Shown: positions 19,835 to 31,400, counted from the first letter of the stretch. The stretch is DNA of 64,000 nucleotides from Bacteroidota bacterium (GCA_013298895.1 JAAFJM010000004.1:176252-240251), one strand, 5' to 3'. Translations and numbers: made by a program. The notes: generated by a model from the letters alone, not told the origin.

Positions 19835-19896
19835 TTTTTAAATCTATGACTTTTTTTATAATTAACAATGATTTTGTTTGTAAATTGTTTTAAACC

Positions 19897-21384
19897 TTAC
19901 AACAAATTTTCTTTGATAACCAAATTTGCTGCTACCTTACCACTAATAATACTTGGCGGAACTCCTGGTCCTGGCACTGTTAATTGACCTGCAAAGTATA
20001 AATTTTTTAATTTAGAGCTTTTAATACGTGGTTTTAAAATGGCAGTTTGAGTTAGCGTATTTGCTAAACCATAAGCATTTCCTTTAAATGAATGGTAATC
20101 AGTTTTAAAATCATTTATTCCAAAACTACGCTTGTAAATTACATGCTCTTTTATTTTTTGACCTGTATGTTTTTCCAATCGGTCCATCATCATATCAAAA
20201 TAAATTTCACGTTTTTCTTCTGAATCGTCTGTTAATTCGGTTGAAATGGGCACTAATAAAAATAAGTTTTCGTGTCCTTCTGGAGCAGCTGTGTCATCAG
20301 TTTTTGAGGTTAATGAGGCATAAAATAATGGATTTTCTGGCCATTTGATATTGGTGTAAATTTCATCGGCATGTTGGTTAAAATCAGTATCAAAAAACAG
20401 GTTATGATGCAATAAACCATCAATTGTTTTATTTAAACCTATATAATAAAGTACACAACTTGGTGCCAATTTTCTATCGTCCCAATATTTGGGTGAGTAT
20501 TGTCTATCTGTTGGGTTTAAAACTTGTTGTTCTATATGGTTGTAATCGCCTGCTGCAATAATTACGTCTGCTTCAAAAGTTTCGTTTTCAGTTTCAACTG
20601 AAGTAGCTTTTCCATTTATACTGTTAATTTTTATAACATTGCTGTTTAGTTTAAAATCAACTCCTTGGCTTAATGCAATTTGTTCAAATGCCTCTACAAA
20701 TTTAAACATGCCTCCTTTAGGATACCAAGTTCCTAAGCTCATATCGGCATAGTTCATTAAACTGTAAAGTGCAGGTGTATTGCTTGCCAAAGCACCCAAA
20801 AACAAAATAGGAAACTCAAGTAATTCAATAAGGAAAGGATGCGAAACAAAATGGCGTATGTGTTTTTTCATGCTGGTTAACACATCCATTTTTAGCAATC
20901 CGTTCAACAACCTGATATCAGCAAACTCTAATAAACTTAAACTTGGTTTATAAACTAAATCGTTAATGCCTACATCGTATTTATAAGCAGCTTCTTTTAA
21001 AAATTGTTGTAATTTTTTGCTGCTTCCGGGCTCAAATCTTTCAAAGAGTGCTTCAATTCCGGCCATATCTGCAGGAATGTCAATTCCTTCTCCATTTTTC
21101 CAAACCACTTTATAGCTTGGATCTAGGCGAATAAGCTCATAAAAATCGGCTGTAGTTTTACCAAAATCGTTGTAAAATTTTTCAAACACATCGGGCATCC
21201 AATACCAACTTGGGCCCATATCAAAAGTAAAACCTTCGGCTGTAAATTGACGCGCACGGCCGCCAATACTACTGTTTTTTTCTAAAATGGTAACGTTAAA
21301 ACCACTTTTGGCTAAGTAACTTGCAGCCGACATTCCGGCTATGCCCGCACCAATTACAATGGCTTTTTTTTGCTGTGTTTTCAA
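19897..21384 (-). CDS. crtI: Phytoene desaturase (CrtI family), TTG start
   Basis: CrtI is an FAD-dependent desaturase converting phytoene to lycopene or a related product. The N-terminal dinucleotide-binding motif VIGAGIAGMSAASYL and the downstream GGRARQFTAEGFTFDMGPSW are intact. The C-terminus carries the signature FAGQLTVPGPGVPPSIISGK. Length 495 is normal. The start codon is TTG (plus-strand caa at 21382-21384): homology begins at this codon, and no in-frame ATG lies between it and the Rossmann motif. It is divergent from the MFS gene at 21522. Confidence 0.95.
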   Translation of the reverse strand: MKTQQKKAIVIGAGIAGMSAASYLAKSGFNVTILEKNSSIGGRARQFTAEGFTFDMGPSWYWMPDVFEKFYNDFGKTTADFYELIRLDPSYKVVWKNGEGIDIPADMAGIEALFERFEPGSSKKLQQFLKEAAYKYDVGINDLVYKPSLSLLEFADIRLLNGLLKMDVLTSMKKHIRHFVSHPFLIELLEFPILFLGALASNTPALYSLMNYADMSLGTWYPKGGMFKFVEAFEQIALSQGVDFKLNSNVIKINSINGKATSVETENETFEADVIIAAGDYNHIEQQVLNPTDRQYSPKYWDDRKLAPSCVLYYIGLNKTIDGLLHHNLFFDTDFNQHADEIYTNIKWPENPLFYASLTSKTDDTAAPEGHENLFLLVPISTELTDDSEEKREIYFDMMMDRLEKHTGQKIKEHVIYKRSFGINDFKTDYHSFKGNAYGLANTLTQTAILKPRIKSSKLKNLYFAGQLTVPGPGVPPSIISGKVAANLVIKENLL

Positions 21385-21521
21385 AATATAAAATCGGTAA
21401 TTTGAATAGTATAACTTTTAGTAAAGTAAAAGGTTTTTTGTTGGATTAAATAATTGATTATAAAATATGCTAGAATTATTTATTTAAAAAAATATCTTGC
21501 ACCCACTACAATAAACTTAAC

Positions 21522-22991
21522 ATGCAAAAAATTGTATTAAACGATAAAAAAATTATCAACTCCTGGGCTATGTACGATTGGGCCAATTCGGTTTTCTCAT
21601 TAACCATAGCTACAGCTATTTTCCCCATATATTTTAATAAAATGTGTAAGGTAGCTTCCGAGGCTCAAGGTTTGGTTCAGGTAATAGAAGGTAAAACCAT
21701 TTATTATTTAAACTTTTGTGGTATGAAAGTAATTGGAGCTGAGCTTTATTCCTTTGTGGTTTCTGCCGGGTTTTTAATTGTGGCCTTTTTAAGTCCATTA
21801 CTTTCAGGCATTGCCGATTTTAAACAAAATAAGAAATTCTTCCTAAAAGTTTTTTGCTATATGGGTTCGGCTAGTTGCATAGGTATGTATTTTTTTACTG
21901 CCAATACTATTGGTTTGGGTGTGGTATTATTCATGTTGAGCTTGGTTGGTTTTGCAGGAAGTATAGTTTTTTATAATGCATTTTTACCTGAAATTGCAAG
22001 CGAAGAAATGCTTGATAAGGTAAGTGCCAAAGGCTTTTCAATGGGTTATATTGGAAGTGTTATATTGTTAATTATTAATCTATTAACTATCATGATGCCT
22101 GATATGTTTTTTCCAATACAAAGTAAAGCTGCTGAATTAATGGCTGCCAATCCTAGTTTAACTAACGATTTAGCCACAGAAGAAGCCAAAGGAATTTATG
22201 CTGGAATTGCTACACGTTTATCTTTTGTTTCGGTTGGTTTATGGTGGGCGGGTTTTGCTCAAATTATGTTTAAAAATGTACCCGAAGTGCATAGCAATAA
22301 AACTTACGATGGCAATATTTTAAACAAAGGTTTTGAAGAACTGAAAAAAGTGTGGTTGCAAGTAAAACAACAGCCAACCATGTTAAAATATTTATTAGGT
22401 TTCTTTTTTACCAGTATGGGTGTGCAAACTGTTATGTATGTGGCAAGTTTGTTTGGTGAAGAAGAGTTGCATTTAGATACTGGCGTATTAATTGGAACTA
22501 TTTTGGTTATTCAATTGATAGCCATTTTAGGTGCTTGGGCTTTTTCGCGTATTTCGGCTGCCATTGGTAATATTTATACGCTTATTATTACCATTGTAAT
22601 TTGGATGATTATTTGCTTTTTAGCATACAGCATACGTGATACGCCCGAATATTTTACAATAGGAGGGGTGCAGGTTAAAAAAGTAGTAATTCATTTTATG
22701 GGTTTAGGGGTGTTAGTGGGAATGGTTATGGGTGGTGTTCAATCTATGTTTAGAAGTACTTATGCCAAGTTGATTCCAGAAGATACCAAGGATACCGCTT
22801 CTTATTTTAGTTTTTTTGATGTTTGCGAAAAATTTGCCATTGTTTTAGGAACTTTTAGCTATGGGCTGTTAAATGGAATTACCCATAATATGCGCCTCTC
22901 TGTAGTAGCATTAGCAGTTTATTTTTTAATAGGTTTAATATTTGTGGTTCAAATAAAAAACTTTAAAAGCTATCATGTTTCAAAAGCATAA
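21522..22991 (+). CDS. MFS transporter, UMF1/Atg22-like family
   Basis: This 489-residue membrane protein has about 12 hydrophobic segments. The N-terminal signature NSWAMYDWANSVFSLTIAT is diagnostic of the UMF1 (unknown major facilitator, Atg22-like) family. The family is related to vacuolar amino-acid exporters, but bacterial substrates are unknown. A segment of about 30 residues after the first helix (VASEAQGLVQVIEG) and another near residue 205 are extra loops. The next gene starts 16 bp downstream, so the two are likely an operon. Confidence 0.9.
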   Translation: MQKIVLNDKKIINSWAMYDWANSVFSLTIATAIFPIYFNKMCKVASEAQGLVQVIEGKTIYYLNFCGMKVIGAELYSFVVSAGFLIVAFLSPLLSGIADFKQNKKFFLKVFCYMGSASCIGMYFFTANTIGLGVVLFMLSLVGFAGSIVFYNAFLPEIASEEMLDKVSAKGFSMGYIGSVILLIINLLTIMMPDMFFPIQSKAAELMAANPSLTNDLATEEAKGIYAGIATRLSFVSVGLWWAGFAQIMFKNVPEVHSNKTYDGNILNKGFEELKKVWLQVKQQPTMLKYLLGFFFTSMGVQTVMYVASLFGEEELHLDTGVLIGTILVIQLIAILGAWAFSRISAAIGNIYTLIITIVIWMIICFLAYSIRDTPEYFTIGGVQVKKVVIHFMGLGVLVGMVMGGVQSMFRSTYAKLIPEDTKDTASYFSFFDVCEKFAIVLGTFSYGLLNGITHNMRLSVVALAVYFLIGLIFVVQIKNFKSYHVSKA

Positions 22992-23007
22992 CAAGTAAAA
23001 ATTACCC

Positions 23008-23727
23008 ATGAAAATAGATTTATTTATTCCTTGTTTTATTGATCAGTTTAATCCACAAACGGGATTTAACATGGTAAAGGTGCTAGAAAAGGCAGGCTGC
23101 CAGGTTAATTATAATATTGAACAAACTTGTTGTGGCTTACCCGCTTTTAATGCTGGTCAATGGAATGAAGCACGTCAAGTAAGCGAAAAGTTACTAAACG
23201 AAATTACGCCAGATAGAAACTTTGTATGCGCAGGTTCAGCTTGTACTGGAATGATTAGAAACTCTTACGATTTATTGTTTCAAAATTCTTCGTATCATAA
23301 TAAGTTTAGGCAATTGCAAAAACGTACTTTTGAGTTAAGTGAATTTTTAATTGATGTGTTAAAAATTGAAAACTTAGGTTCTAAATTTAGCGGTAAAGTA
23401 GTTTTTATGGATACTTGCACGGGTTTAAATGGATGTGGTATAAAAGCTCAACCACGTAAATTGTTGGAGCAAATAGAAGGTTTAGAATTGGTGGAACTGC
23501 CAAACCAAGATGAGTGCTGTGGTTTTGGTGGCACTTTTTCGGTTACTAATTCAGATATAGCGATTCACTTAGGAAATAAAAAACTAAATGTCATAAAGGA
23601 AACAGGGGTTCAAACTGTGGTTTCAACCGATTACAGTTGCTTGATTCACTTAAAAAGCATAGCCGAAAAACAAGGAGTCAATTTAAAGTTTATGCATCTA
23701 GCCGATATACTAGCTATTGGTTTGTAG
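23008..23727 (+). CDS. Cys-rich (CCG domain) Fe-S protein, LutA/YkgE-like
   Basis: These 239 residues contain two cysteine-rich CCG domains: QTCCGLPAFNAG with CAGSACTGM, and FMDTCTGLNGCG with DECCGFGGTFS. They match the LutA/YkgE type (the Cys-rich subunit of L-lactate utilisation and heterodisulfide-reductase-like complexes). LutB and LutC partners are not adjacent, so the electron-transfer partner is unknown. It follows the UMF1 transporter by 16 bp. Its 3' end overlaps the convergent hydrolase gene by 14 bp. Confidence 0.88.
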   Translation: MKIDLFIPCFIDQFNPQTGFNMVKVLEKAGCQVNYNIEQTCCGLPAFNAGQWNEARQVSEKLLNEITPDRNFVCAGSACTGMIRNSYDLLFQNSSYHNKFRQLQKRTFELSEFLIDVLKIENLGSKFSGKVVFMDTCTGLNGCGIKAQPRKLLEQIEGLELVELPNQDECCGFGGTFSVTNSDIAIHLGNKKLNVIKETGVQTVVSTDYSCLIHLKSIAEKQGVNLKFMHLADILAIGL

Positions 23728-24370
23728 CATTATGTTTTAACCATTGTAAAATGGTGTTTACTGCATGTTCATTTACTTCGTGTTTTCCCTCAAAAATGTT
23801 AAAAAAACAATTACTGTTTTTGAATAATTGTTGGTGAAATTCAATCTTTTCGGGTTTAATCAAATTTTCTTGATTACCGACCAAATAGAGGCTATTTGTT
23901 TTGGCCATTCGTTCTGGTAAATGTTCTTGAAACTCTTTACCAATCTCGCCTGCAATCATTACCGAAAAATCAAATTTTATAGGTGTTTGATTTAAAAAAC
24001 GTGTTTGGGTTGAAACGCCTTGACTGAAACCTAATATCATTAGTTTAGCATTGGTGTATGATTTTAAATTTAAACGTTCTACTAATTGGTTTAAATAATT
24101 ATTGTAATCTATAATTTCATTTTCACGTTCAAGGCTTGTCATCCAACTGGCTACTGGGCTTCCGCTAAACCCACGTGAGTAAAACTTATTTAGACCTTCG
24201 GGAGCTATAATAAAATGCTCATCTCCCAATATTTTAAAGTTGTTTAAAAAAGAATCCGCAGTTTGAGCATAACCATGAATTACAATCCAAATGTATTGCG
24301 TGTTTTCTGTTAAATCTCCTTGTGTAAAGTATCGGGCCGTTTTGGCAACGGTTAAAAAGTGTTTTTGCAT
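23714..24370 (-). CDS. Alpha/beta hydrolase (phospholipase/carboxylesterase-like)
   Basis: The protein has the nucleophile elbow GFSQG (Ser116 from the chosen start), the oxyanion HGYAQTADSF segment and a late His in EGKHEVNE. These are consistent with the small serine-esterase/phospholipase family; no signal peptide is seen, so it is probably cytoplasmic. I prefer the ATG at 24370 (MQKHFLTVAKTARYFT). This is where the family-like N-terminus begins, and a TTAATTTG box (close to TAnnTTTG) lies just upstream. The frame itself runs to an ATG at 24436. The substrate is unknown. Confidence 0.8.
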   Translation of the reverse strand: MQKHFLTVAKTARYFTQGDLTENTQYIWIVIHGYAQTADSFLNNFKILGDEHFIIAPEGLNKFYSRGFSGSPVASWMTSLERENEIIDYNNYLNQLVERLNLKSYTNAKLMILGFSQGVSTQTRFLNQTPIKFDFSVMIAGEIGKEFQEHLPERMAKTNSLYLVGNQENLIKPEKIEFHQQLFKNSNCFFNIFEGKHEVNEHAVNTILQWLKHNATNQ

Positions 24371-24503
24371 AACTTTAATGTGGTGCAAATTAAGTTGTTT
24401 TTTATGGCTCATTCGCACAATTATAAACCTTTCCAATAAAAAATATAGAAGAAAATTAACATCAAATAGCTTTAAACAATATTATTAAAAACATTTGTTT
24501 TGA

Positions 24504-25868
24504 CTAATCAGTAATAAAAATTCTTATCACTTTTTGATTGAATGTAGGAGCTATTTCCACTTTTTGATACTTCCAATTATTATCTACTTTATATTTAATG
24601 TTTAAAAACGAAATTTTTTTTGAATCTATTCGCGAATAAAATATTTGTGCAGGTAATGTTTGCCAATTGCGGGTATCATAGTTTCTAAATCTGTCATTTA
24701 CAGTATATTTGTTAATAATACTATTGTAATCATTTTTTATTCTTTCAGCACAAACATTTGTAAGCATATACTGTAAGTTGTTTATTAATTCTGCATCAAA
24801 TTTTTTATTGTTTGCCTCAATTATAATTTCGTCAATGGGCTCAGATACTTTTTCAATATAAGGATAGCTTGTAAACAAAGGTCTTTCCATATGGCTTGAA
24901 TCAATTGTTTCAAGGTATGAAAATTGTTTTCTTGGGCTATGATTAACCTCTATCAATACTATTATTCCTTCTTCAATTGAATCAGATAATTCTGCCAATT
25001 CAGGAAATTTATTTTTATACATCAATGTTTTATCATCAAACCTTAATAATTTGGAAGTTCTTAACAAATTCAATTTCATTTGATTAGGGGTTTTTAGACC
25101 ATAGTTTATCAAACAATTTTCATTTTCAAAATCGTTCAGACTCTTCTCATAAGCTATAAAAGCATCATTAATATTACCAGTGGCTTCATAAAAAATGCCA
25201 GCACAAAGTTGAATAAATGGATTTGGAGAAAAGGTTTTATTGGTAAAAGGAGTTTTCCGAGTATTTAGTCTGTCGTATAATAAAATCAATCTTTTTGCTT
25301 CAACTAAAGTTAAATCTTTATTTATATTTAAACCACATAAACCTGAATAATAATTAATAAGTGGTCTTTCATAATCGGCACTTATGTATTCAGTTTTGTG
25401 TGGCGATTTAAGTGTAATTTGTTTTACAAAACCATAAGATCCTCTTATTCCATTTGCCCCTTGATCCATGGCCTCGTCAAAGTTTTTAGGAGGAGGTGGA
25501 AGCGGTTTTTTGTCAATGCTGTATCGAGTATCATTTAAATAAACTTTATGACCAAAAAGGTCTCTAAAATAAAATGTATTCCAATCTTCAATGTTCTCAC
25601 TTGCTTTAATAAACAATTTAGAGGCTTTGTCAAATTGCTTGTTTTCGAAAAGTAATTTTGCTTTTTCTATATGGTATAAATTTTTGTTAAATGACTTGGC
25701 CAAATATTTGTTGCTTTCAATTTCTGCAATAGAACTATCGAATTTTTTTTGGACGTAATAATCAAAAGCCTTTTTCTGACTTTGATAATAAGTTGGTTTA
25801 ATGCTGCAAGAAATAAATGAAAAAATAGCAACAATAAAAACAAATTTTAATCTAAAAAAAACACTCAT
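24504..25868 (-). CDS. Lipoprotein with TPR-like helical region, function unknown
   Basis: A lipoprotein signal (FSFISCSIKPT, Cys at about residue 22) is followed by helical TPR-like units (FDSSIAEIESNKYL, FDKASKLFIKASENI, INDAFIAYEKSLNDF). A C-terminal beta-rich portion starts near EEGIIVLIEVNHSPRK. The architecture resembles the poorly characterised COG3014 group of lipoproteins, from memory only. It is predicted to be anchored in the outer or inner membrane facing the periplasm. It is flanked by the convergent-side hydrolase and by the purL terminator, so it is probably monocistronic. Confidence 0.7.
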   Translation of the reverse strand: MSVFFRLKFVFIVAIFSFISCSIKPTYYQSQKKAFDYYVQKKFDSSIAEIESNKYLAKSFNKNLYHIEKAKLLFENKQFDKASKLFIKASENIEDWNTFYFRDLFGHKVYLNDTRYSIDKKPLPPPPKNFDEAMDQGANGIRGSYGFVKQITLKSPHKTEYISADYERPLINYYSGLCGLNINKDLTLVEAKRLILLYDRLNTRKTPFTNKTFSPNPFIQLCAGIFYEATGNINDAFIAYEKSLNDFENENCLINYGLKTPNQMKLNLLRTSKLLRFDDKTLMYKNKFPELAELSDSIEEGIIVLIEVNHSPRKQFSYLETIDSSHMERPLFTSYPYIEKVSEPIDEIIIEANNKKFDAELINNLQYMLTNVCAERIKNDYNSIINKYTVNDRFRNYDTRNWQTLPAQIFYSRIDSKKISFLNIKYKVDNNWKYQKVEIAPTFNQKVIRIFITD

Positions 25869-25903
25869 TCGTAAAAAATTTAATCAAAAATAAATTTAGT
25901 ATT

Positions 25904-25943
25904 TAAATAAAAAAAGCTTGACACTTTTCAACGTCAAGCTTTT
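25904..25943 (-). terminator. Rho-independent terminator of purL
   Basis: The stem AAAAGCTTGAC / GTCAAGCTTTT (25912-25922 and 25933-25943) with a 10-base loop is followed by a T-rich tract on the minus strand, about 20 bp past the purL stop. Confidence 0.88.
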
Positions 25944-25964
25944 ATAAAATATAGTTGATTAAAC

Positions 25965-28232
25965 TTAAGCCAATTTTTCCGCTAAAGAATTATTGTAAAT
26001 ATTTGCAAAATCAGCAGTTTTACCAAAGTTTACACCATTTACCCGAATTGCATTTTCAGTAACAGTTCCTAGTTTTTCAAACGGCATGTTTAATCCATTT
26101 AAGAAGCTTTCAACTTGAGCATAATTATGAGCTTTTACTGAGATTACCGCACGTCCTTGTGCTTCACCAAATAAGAAAGCATCATTTCGAATTTCGAATT
26201 TTGAATTTCGAATTTCAAAATTTAAGTTTCTATGCATAGCGCTTTCTAACAAGGTAATGAATAAACCACCTTCACTTACATCGTGTGCTGATTCGATATG
26301 ATTACCATTGATTAATCCTAACAACGCTTTGTGTAATTGGTGTTCTTCGTCTAAGTTAAAATATGGTGCTGGCGAGTATTGTACTTTATGGTAGTGCGCT
26401 AAATAATGCGATGAACCAATATCGTTTTTGCTGTTGCCAAGCATATAAATTACATCACCCGCATTTTTAAAATCCATGGTCATGTGTTTTTTATTATCGC
26501 CAATTAAACCTACCATACCAATGGTTGGAGTTGGGAAAACAGCATCGTTATCGCTGCTTTGATTGTAAAAACTTACGTTTCCACCAGTTACAGGTGTATC
26601 AAATTTTTTACAAGCTTCGCCCATGCCTTTTATGGCATACACAAATTGGTAATACACTTCAGGGTTGTATGGATTTCCAAAATTTAAGCAATTGGTAATG
26701 GCCGCAGGTTCAGCACCACTACAAACCAAATTACGTGCTGCTTCTGCTACCGCAATTTGCCCGCCAACAAATGGGTCAGCCCAAACAAAACGGCTGTTAC
26801 AATCCACAGTCATAGCAATTGATTTATCAGTTCCTTTAACTTTTACAACTGATGCATCACTTGGTGCATTGGTAGTTTGGTTAATGGTTCCTACCATGCT
26901 ATCATATTGGTTATAAACCCATCTTTTTGATGCAATATTTGGATGAGCAGCTAGGAATTTAGAAATTTCTAATGCTGAATGTTGAGTGTTGGATGTTGAA
27001 TTATTTTCTAAGCTACAATCAGCAATATTATTAATATCAAATTTCTCTATCTCTTTAAAGTATTTAGGCTCGGTGTATTCGCGGTGGTAAACGGGTGCAC
27101 CACCACCTAAAACCAAACTTTCTCCTGGAATATCAGCACGCAATTCATCGTTCATGTAATATTGAACTCTTCCCGAATCAGTTACTTCTCCAATAATATT
27201 ATAAGTTAAATCCCATTTTTCTAATACTTTTTCTACTTGGGCTTCCATTCCTTTTTTCACAATCACCAACATACGTTCTTGGCTTTCTGATAAAAGAATT
27301 TCCCAATCTTTCATGCCTTCTTGGCGCATAGGAACTTTATCTAACCACACTTTCATGCCTGTTCCACTTTTTGCACTCATTTCGCTGGTTGAGCAAGTAA
27401 TACCCGCAGCACCCATGTCTTGCATTCCAACAATGGCATCGGTTTCGAGCAATTCCATGCTAGCTTCCAAAATTAACTTTTCCCAGAAAGGATCGCCAAC
27501 TTGAACCGAAGGCAAATCTTTTGCTGAATCTTCGGTAATATCTTTACTAGCAAATGCAGCACCATGAATTCCATCTTTTCCAGTAGCTGAACCAAAAATA
27601 TAAACAGGATTGCCAACACCTTCAGCAATAGCTGAAACCGTTTTTCCTACTTTAGCAATTCCAACGCTCATGGCATTTACCAATGGATTTATTTGGTAGC
27701 AATCGTCAAAATATACTTCGCCACCCACGGTTGGAATACCAAATGCATTTCCATAATTTCCAATTCCTTTTACCACACCTCGAACCAACCATTTGGTTCT
27801 TTCGTTTTCTATATTTCCAAAACGCAATGAGTTTAGTTGTGCAATTGGGCGAGCGCCCATTGAAAAAATATCGCGGTTAATTCCGCCAACACCCGTTGCT
27901 GCACCTTGATAAGGCTCAATGGCACTTGGGTGATTATGACTTTCAATTTTAAAACAACAAGCTAATCCATCTCCAATATCAATCAAACCTGCATTTTCTT
28001 CACCTGCTTCAGCCAACATTTTTTCGCCTTTTTTAGGCAGTGTTTTTAACCAAACAATTGAATTTTTGTAAGAACAATGCTCGCTCCACATTACTGAGTA
28101 AATACTCATTTCGGTAAAAGTGGGAGTTCGGCCTAAAATTTCTTTGATTTTTTCAAATTCTTCTGGTCTAAGACCTAATTGTTGTGCTTGTTCAAGTGAG
28201 GCTAAATTGCCCGATGGAATAGATTGATTCAT
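25965..28232 (-). CDS. purL: Phosphoribosylformylglycinamidine synthase subunit PurL
   Basis: PurL is the ATP-dependent FGAM synthetase subunit of de novo purine synthesis; as a short-type PurL (about 755 residues) it needs PurQ and PurS. Conserved blocks include [50 protein letters not shown] and [15 protein letters not shown]. The ATG at 28232 is chosen because homology begins at LEQAQQLGL shortly after it; the longer frame to 28286 adds a non-conserved leader. Two low-complexity peptides, [13 protein letters not shown] (about residues 411-423) and [12 protein letters not shown] (about 671-683), sit in loops. They correspond to DNA repeats that look like intergenic minisatellites absorbed in frame. 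Confidence 0.96.
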   Translation of the reverse strand: MNQSIPSGNLASLEQAQQLGLRPEEFEKIKEILGRTPTFTEMSIYSVMWSEHCSYKNSIVWLKTLPKKGEKMLAEAGEENAGLIDIGDGLACCFKIESHNHPSAIEPYQGAATGVGGINRDIFSMGARPIAQLNSLRFGNIENERTKWLVRGVVKGIGNYGNAFGIPTVGGEVYFDDCYQINPLVNAMSVGIAKVGKTVSAIAEGVGNPVYIFGSATGKDGIHGAAFASKDITEDSAKDLPSVQVGDPFWEKLILEASMELLETDAIVGMQDMGAAGITCSTSEMSAKSGTGMKVWLDKVPMRQEGMKDWEILLSESQERMLVIVKKGMEAQVEKVLEKWDLTYNIIGEVTDSGRVQYYMNDELRADIPGESLVLGGGAPVYHREYTEPKYFKEIEKFDINNIADCSLENNSTSNTQHSALEISKFLAAHPNIASKRWVYNQYDSMVGTINQTTNAPSDASVVKVKGTDKSIAMTVDCNSRFVWADPFVGGQIAVAEAARNLVCSGAEPAAITNCLNFGNPYNPEVYYQFVYAIKGMGEACKKFDTPVTGGNVSFYNQSSDNDAVFPTPTIGMVGLIGDNKKHMTMDFKNAGDVIYMLGNSKNDIGSSHYLAHYHKVQYSPAPYFNLDEEHQLHKALLGLINGNHIESAHDVSEGGLFITLLESAMHRNLNFEIRNSKFEIRNDAFLFGEAQGRAVISVKAHNYAQVESFLNGLNMPFEKLGTVTENAIRVNGVNFGKTADFANIYNNSLAEKLA
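26185..26222 (-). repeat. Minisatellite-like repeat inside purL (GAAATTC/CAAAATTC type)
   Basis: Read on the minus strand this is a run of GAAATTC and CAAAATTC units encoding [12 protein letters not shown]. It falls in a loop before [11 protein letters not shown] where other PurL proteins have ordinary sequence. Confidence 0.7.
26971..27002 (-). repeat. Minisatellite-like repeat inside purL (CAACATTCAACACT type)
   Basis: On the minus strand the units are CAACATC, CAACACT and CAACATTCAGC, encoding [13 protein letters not shown]. They lie in the interdomain linker just before the conserved NIASKRW block. Confidence 0.65.
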
Positions 28233-28479
28233 GGTTGAAAAGTATGCTGCGAATTTGCGAATAAAAAAGCAAACCCAAACTATCAATTTTGATTTTTTTA
28301 TTGATTTTAGTTTTTTAATATTGGTTACTTTAAACCATTTAAAACAACATGCAGGTTAAATAAAAATATTGGCAATTAAAATCCATTTAACTGCGGACTA
28401 CCTATTTTTTTTGTTACTAAAACAAAAAGCCATACTTTAGAAGTAATTTTAAGTTAGTTTTTAATTAATAAAAAGACAA

Positions 28480-31400
28480 ATGCCAACAAAATCTAATATA
28501 AATTCTATTCTATTTATAGTAATTTTAACCTTTACAACACTATTAAGTTTCAAAATAAATGCACAAACAATTACAACCAATTCTTTGGTTTTAAATTCAT
28601 TTTGCGCTGGCGAAACCGTAAACATTAGTTATGTTATTAATGGCAGTTTTAATCCATCAAATATTTTTGCGGTACAATTAAGTGATACTAACGGGAATTT
28701 TATTTCGCCAATAAATATTGGTCAAATATCATCAACTAGCAGCGGAACCATTTTGTGTACACTACCAATTGATTGTAGTACAAGTTATTTATATAAAGTG
28801 AGGGTTTTGGCCAATGATCCTTTTATAGTTGGCACTGACAACGGGGCCAATATTAATATCAATGCTAGGCCTTTCGTAGATGCTGGAACAAATCAAACGG
28901 TGTGTGCAAATAGCATAATTAATTTAAAAGGAACTGTCAATAGTGTGGCACCATACATAAATTGGACAACTTCGGGAAGTGGTTCATTTGTTAATTCCTC
29001 AAACCTAAATGCCGTTTATACACCAAGCACAGCAGATATTGCTAATGGTTTTGTTGTTTTAAAAATAACAACCAATGACCCCGCAGGTCCCTGCGCAGCA
29101 GTGTTAGATTCTATGACTGTATATTTTTTACAAAAGCCATTAGTAAATGCGGGAGTAAATCAAAATTTGTGTAATAATACAACTTCAGTTAATTTAAATG
29201 GAAGTATTGGAGGGTCGGCATCTAGTGCTAGTTGGCGCTCATTAGGTACTGGTATTTTTAATAACTCAACTAATTTAAATACAAATTATATACCTAGCAA
29301 TAATGATATATTAAATGGTTTTGTAAGATTAATATTAACGACCGATGACCCTGCAGGTCCATGCTCTTTTGTTGCCGATACTGTTGAGATTTTTTTTAAT
29401 CCACTTGCAATTTCAAATGCAGGGGTCGATCAAAGAATTTGTAAAAATGATTTTCTGTTTTTAAATGCTACTACCAGTGCAAATTCAGGTTCAAAAATTT
29501 GGACAACCAATGGCACGGGCTATTTTTCAAATAATACCTTAGTAAATCCTGTTTATTACCCAAGCAATTCAGATGTATTATTAGGAAAACTTATGTTTAC
29601 ATTTAAAACAAATAATCCTAATTTCATTTGCGATAACACAGTTGATAGTATGGAGGTAACAATCGATTCCTTGCCAATAGCAGATGCTGGGAATGATATT
29701 GGAATTTGTAAAACAACACCATTTGTCTCTTTGAATGGACAAATTAGCGGTTCCGCAACTTCTGCAACTTGGAGTACTTCAGGTAGCGGAACTTTTGATA
29801 ACGTTAATGTTTTAAACACAAATTATTACCCTTCTGTTCTTGATAAAAATAATGGTTTTGTATATCTAAAATTAACAACCAACGACCCCTCTGGACCTTG
29901 CGGTTTTGGGGTAGATTCGTTGAAAATAACTTTTGAAAATCCAGCGCAAATTGATGCTGGACCAGACCAGATAATTTGTGAAAACGATTTGGTAAATTTA
30001 AAAGGTTCTTTTAATAATATTGTAAGTTTTGCTAGTTGGACAGTTTCAAACAATCCCGCTTTTATTTCCTTTGACACAGTTACTACATACATACCTAATC
30101 TTATTGATTTAAGTAATAAATTTTTCTATGTTAGATATAAATCTGACGATCCTGCAGGTGATTGTAAATCAGTAAGCGATTCCATTTTAATTACTATCAA
30201 TTCTTTGGCAACTGTGAGTGCTGGATACAGCCAAGCCATTTGTACAAACGAGTCAAGTGTTTTACTTAATGGTTTTATTGGAGGTGCAGCAACTAGTGCA
30301 AAATGGAAAACAACAGGCACGGGCTATTTCAGTGATTCTACTATACTAAACCCAAGGTATTTTCCTAGTAATGCCGATAAGCAGTTGGGGAGTATAAAGC
30401 TAATACTAGGTACAAATAATCCAATTGGTCCATGCGAAAGTGCTTTTGACACCATACAGTTATCTTTCAATTTAAGTGCAGTTTCAAACATTGTTAATGA
30501 CACTTCAATTTGCGAAAATGATTTAATATATCTAAATGCTAATACAAACTATGTAAGCGGAAATGCCGTTTGGTACACGAACGGTTCAGGTGGTTTTAAT
30601 AATAATTTATCACTTACTCCTATTTACTTTCCAAGTGAAAATGATAAAACTTTAGGTTATGTAACTTTTACTTTTATTACCAATGATCCTCTCAATTCAT
30701 GCTCTAATTCCATAGATTCAACTAAAATAGTTATTAATAGAATGGCCTTTGCAAATGCAGGTTTAGACCAAACATTATGTAATTCAAATAACTCAATATT
30801 GTTAATTGGTTCCATAAATGGCTCGGCTACTTCTGCAAAATGGACTAGCACGGGTAGTGGCTCATTTAACAATTCTGATTCTTTAGTAACCATATACACG
30901 TTTAGTAATAGTGATAAACAAAGTGGGCTAGTTAAATTAATATTGACAACCAACGATCCTTTGGGTCCTTGCAGTTCTGTAAGGGATACTTTAAATGTAA
31001 TATTATATCAAAAGCCAATAGTTAATGCAGGTCAAAATCAAAGTATTTGCGGTAATAGTCCTATTAATTTAAATGGAAGTTATAATAGTGCTGCTGTTTT
31101 TGCCAAATGGCTTTCATCAAATTCAATTAATTATAGTTCATTTGATTCGGTTACTACATACTACCCTACACAAACAGATATTAACTTAGGAAAAATAACC
31201 TTTACCTTAATCTCGAGTGACCCAGTTGGTCCTTGCAGAGAGGCTAAAGATTCAATAACGGTTACATTCTTTAAACCCGCTTTTGCCGATGCAGGATTAG
31301 ACCAAACAGTGTGTGCAACTAATAACAGAATTGAATTAATTGGTAATATTAGTGGCACTGCTACTAGTCTAAATTGGAGAACCATTAATGGAACAGGTAC

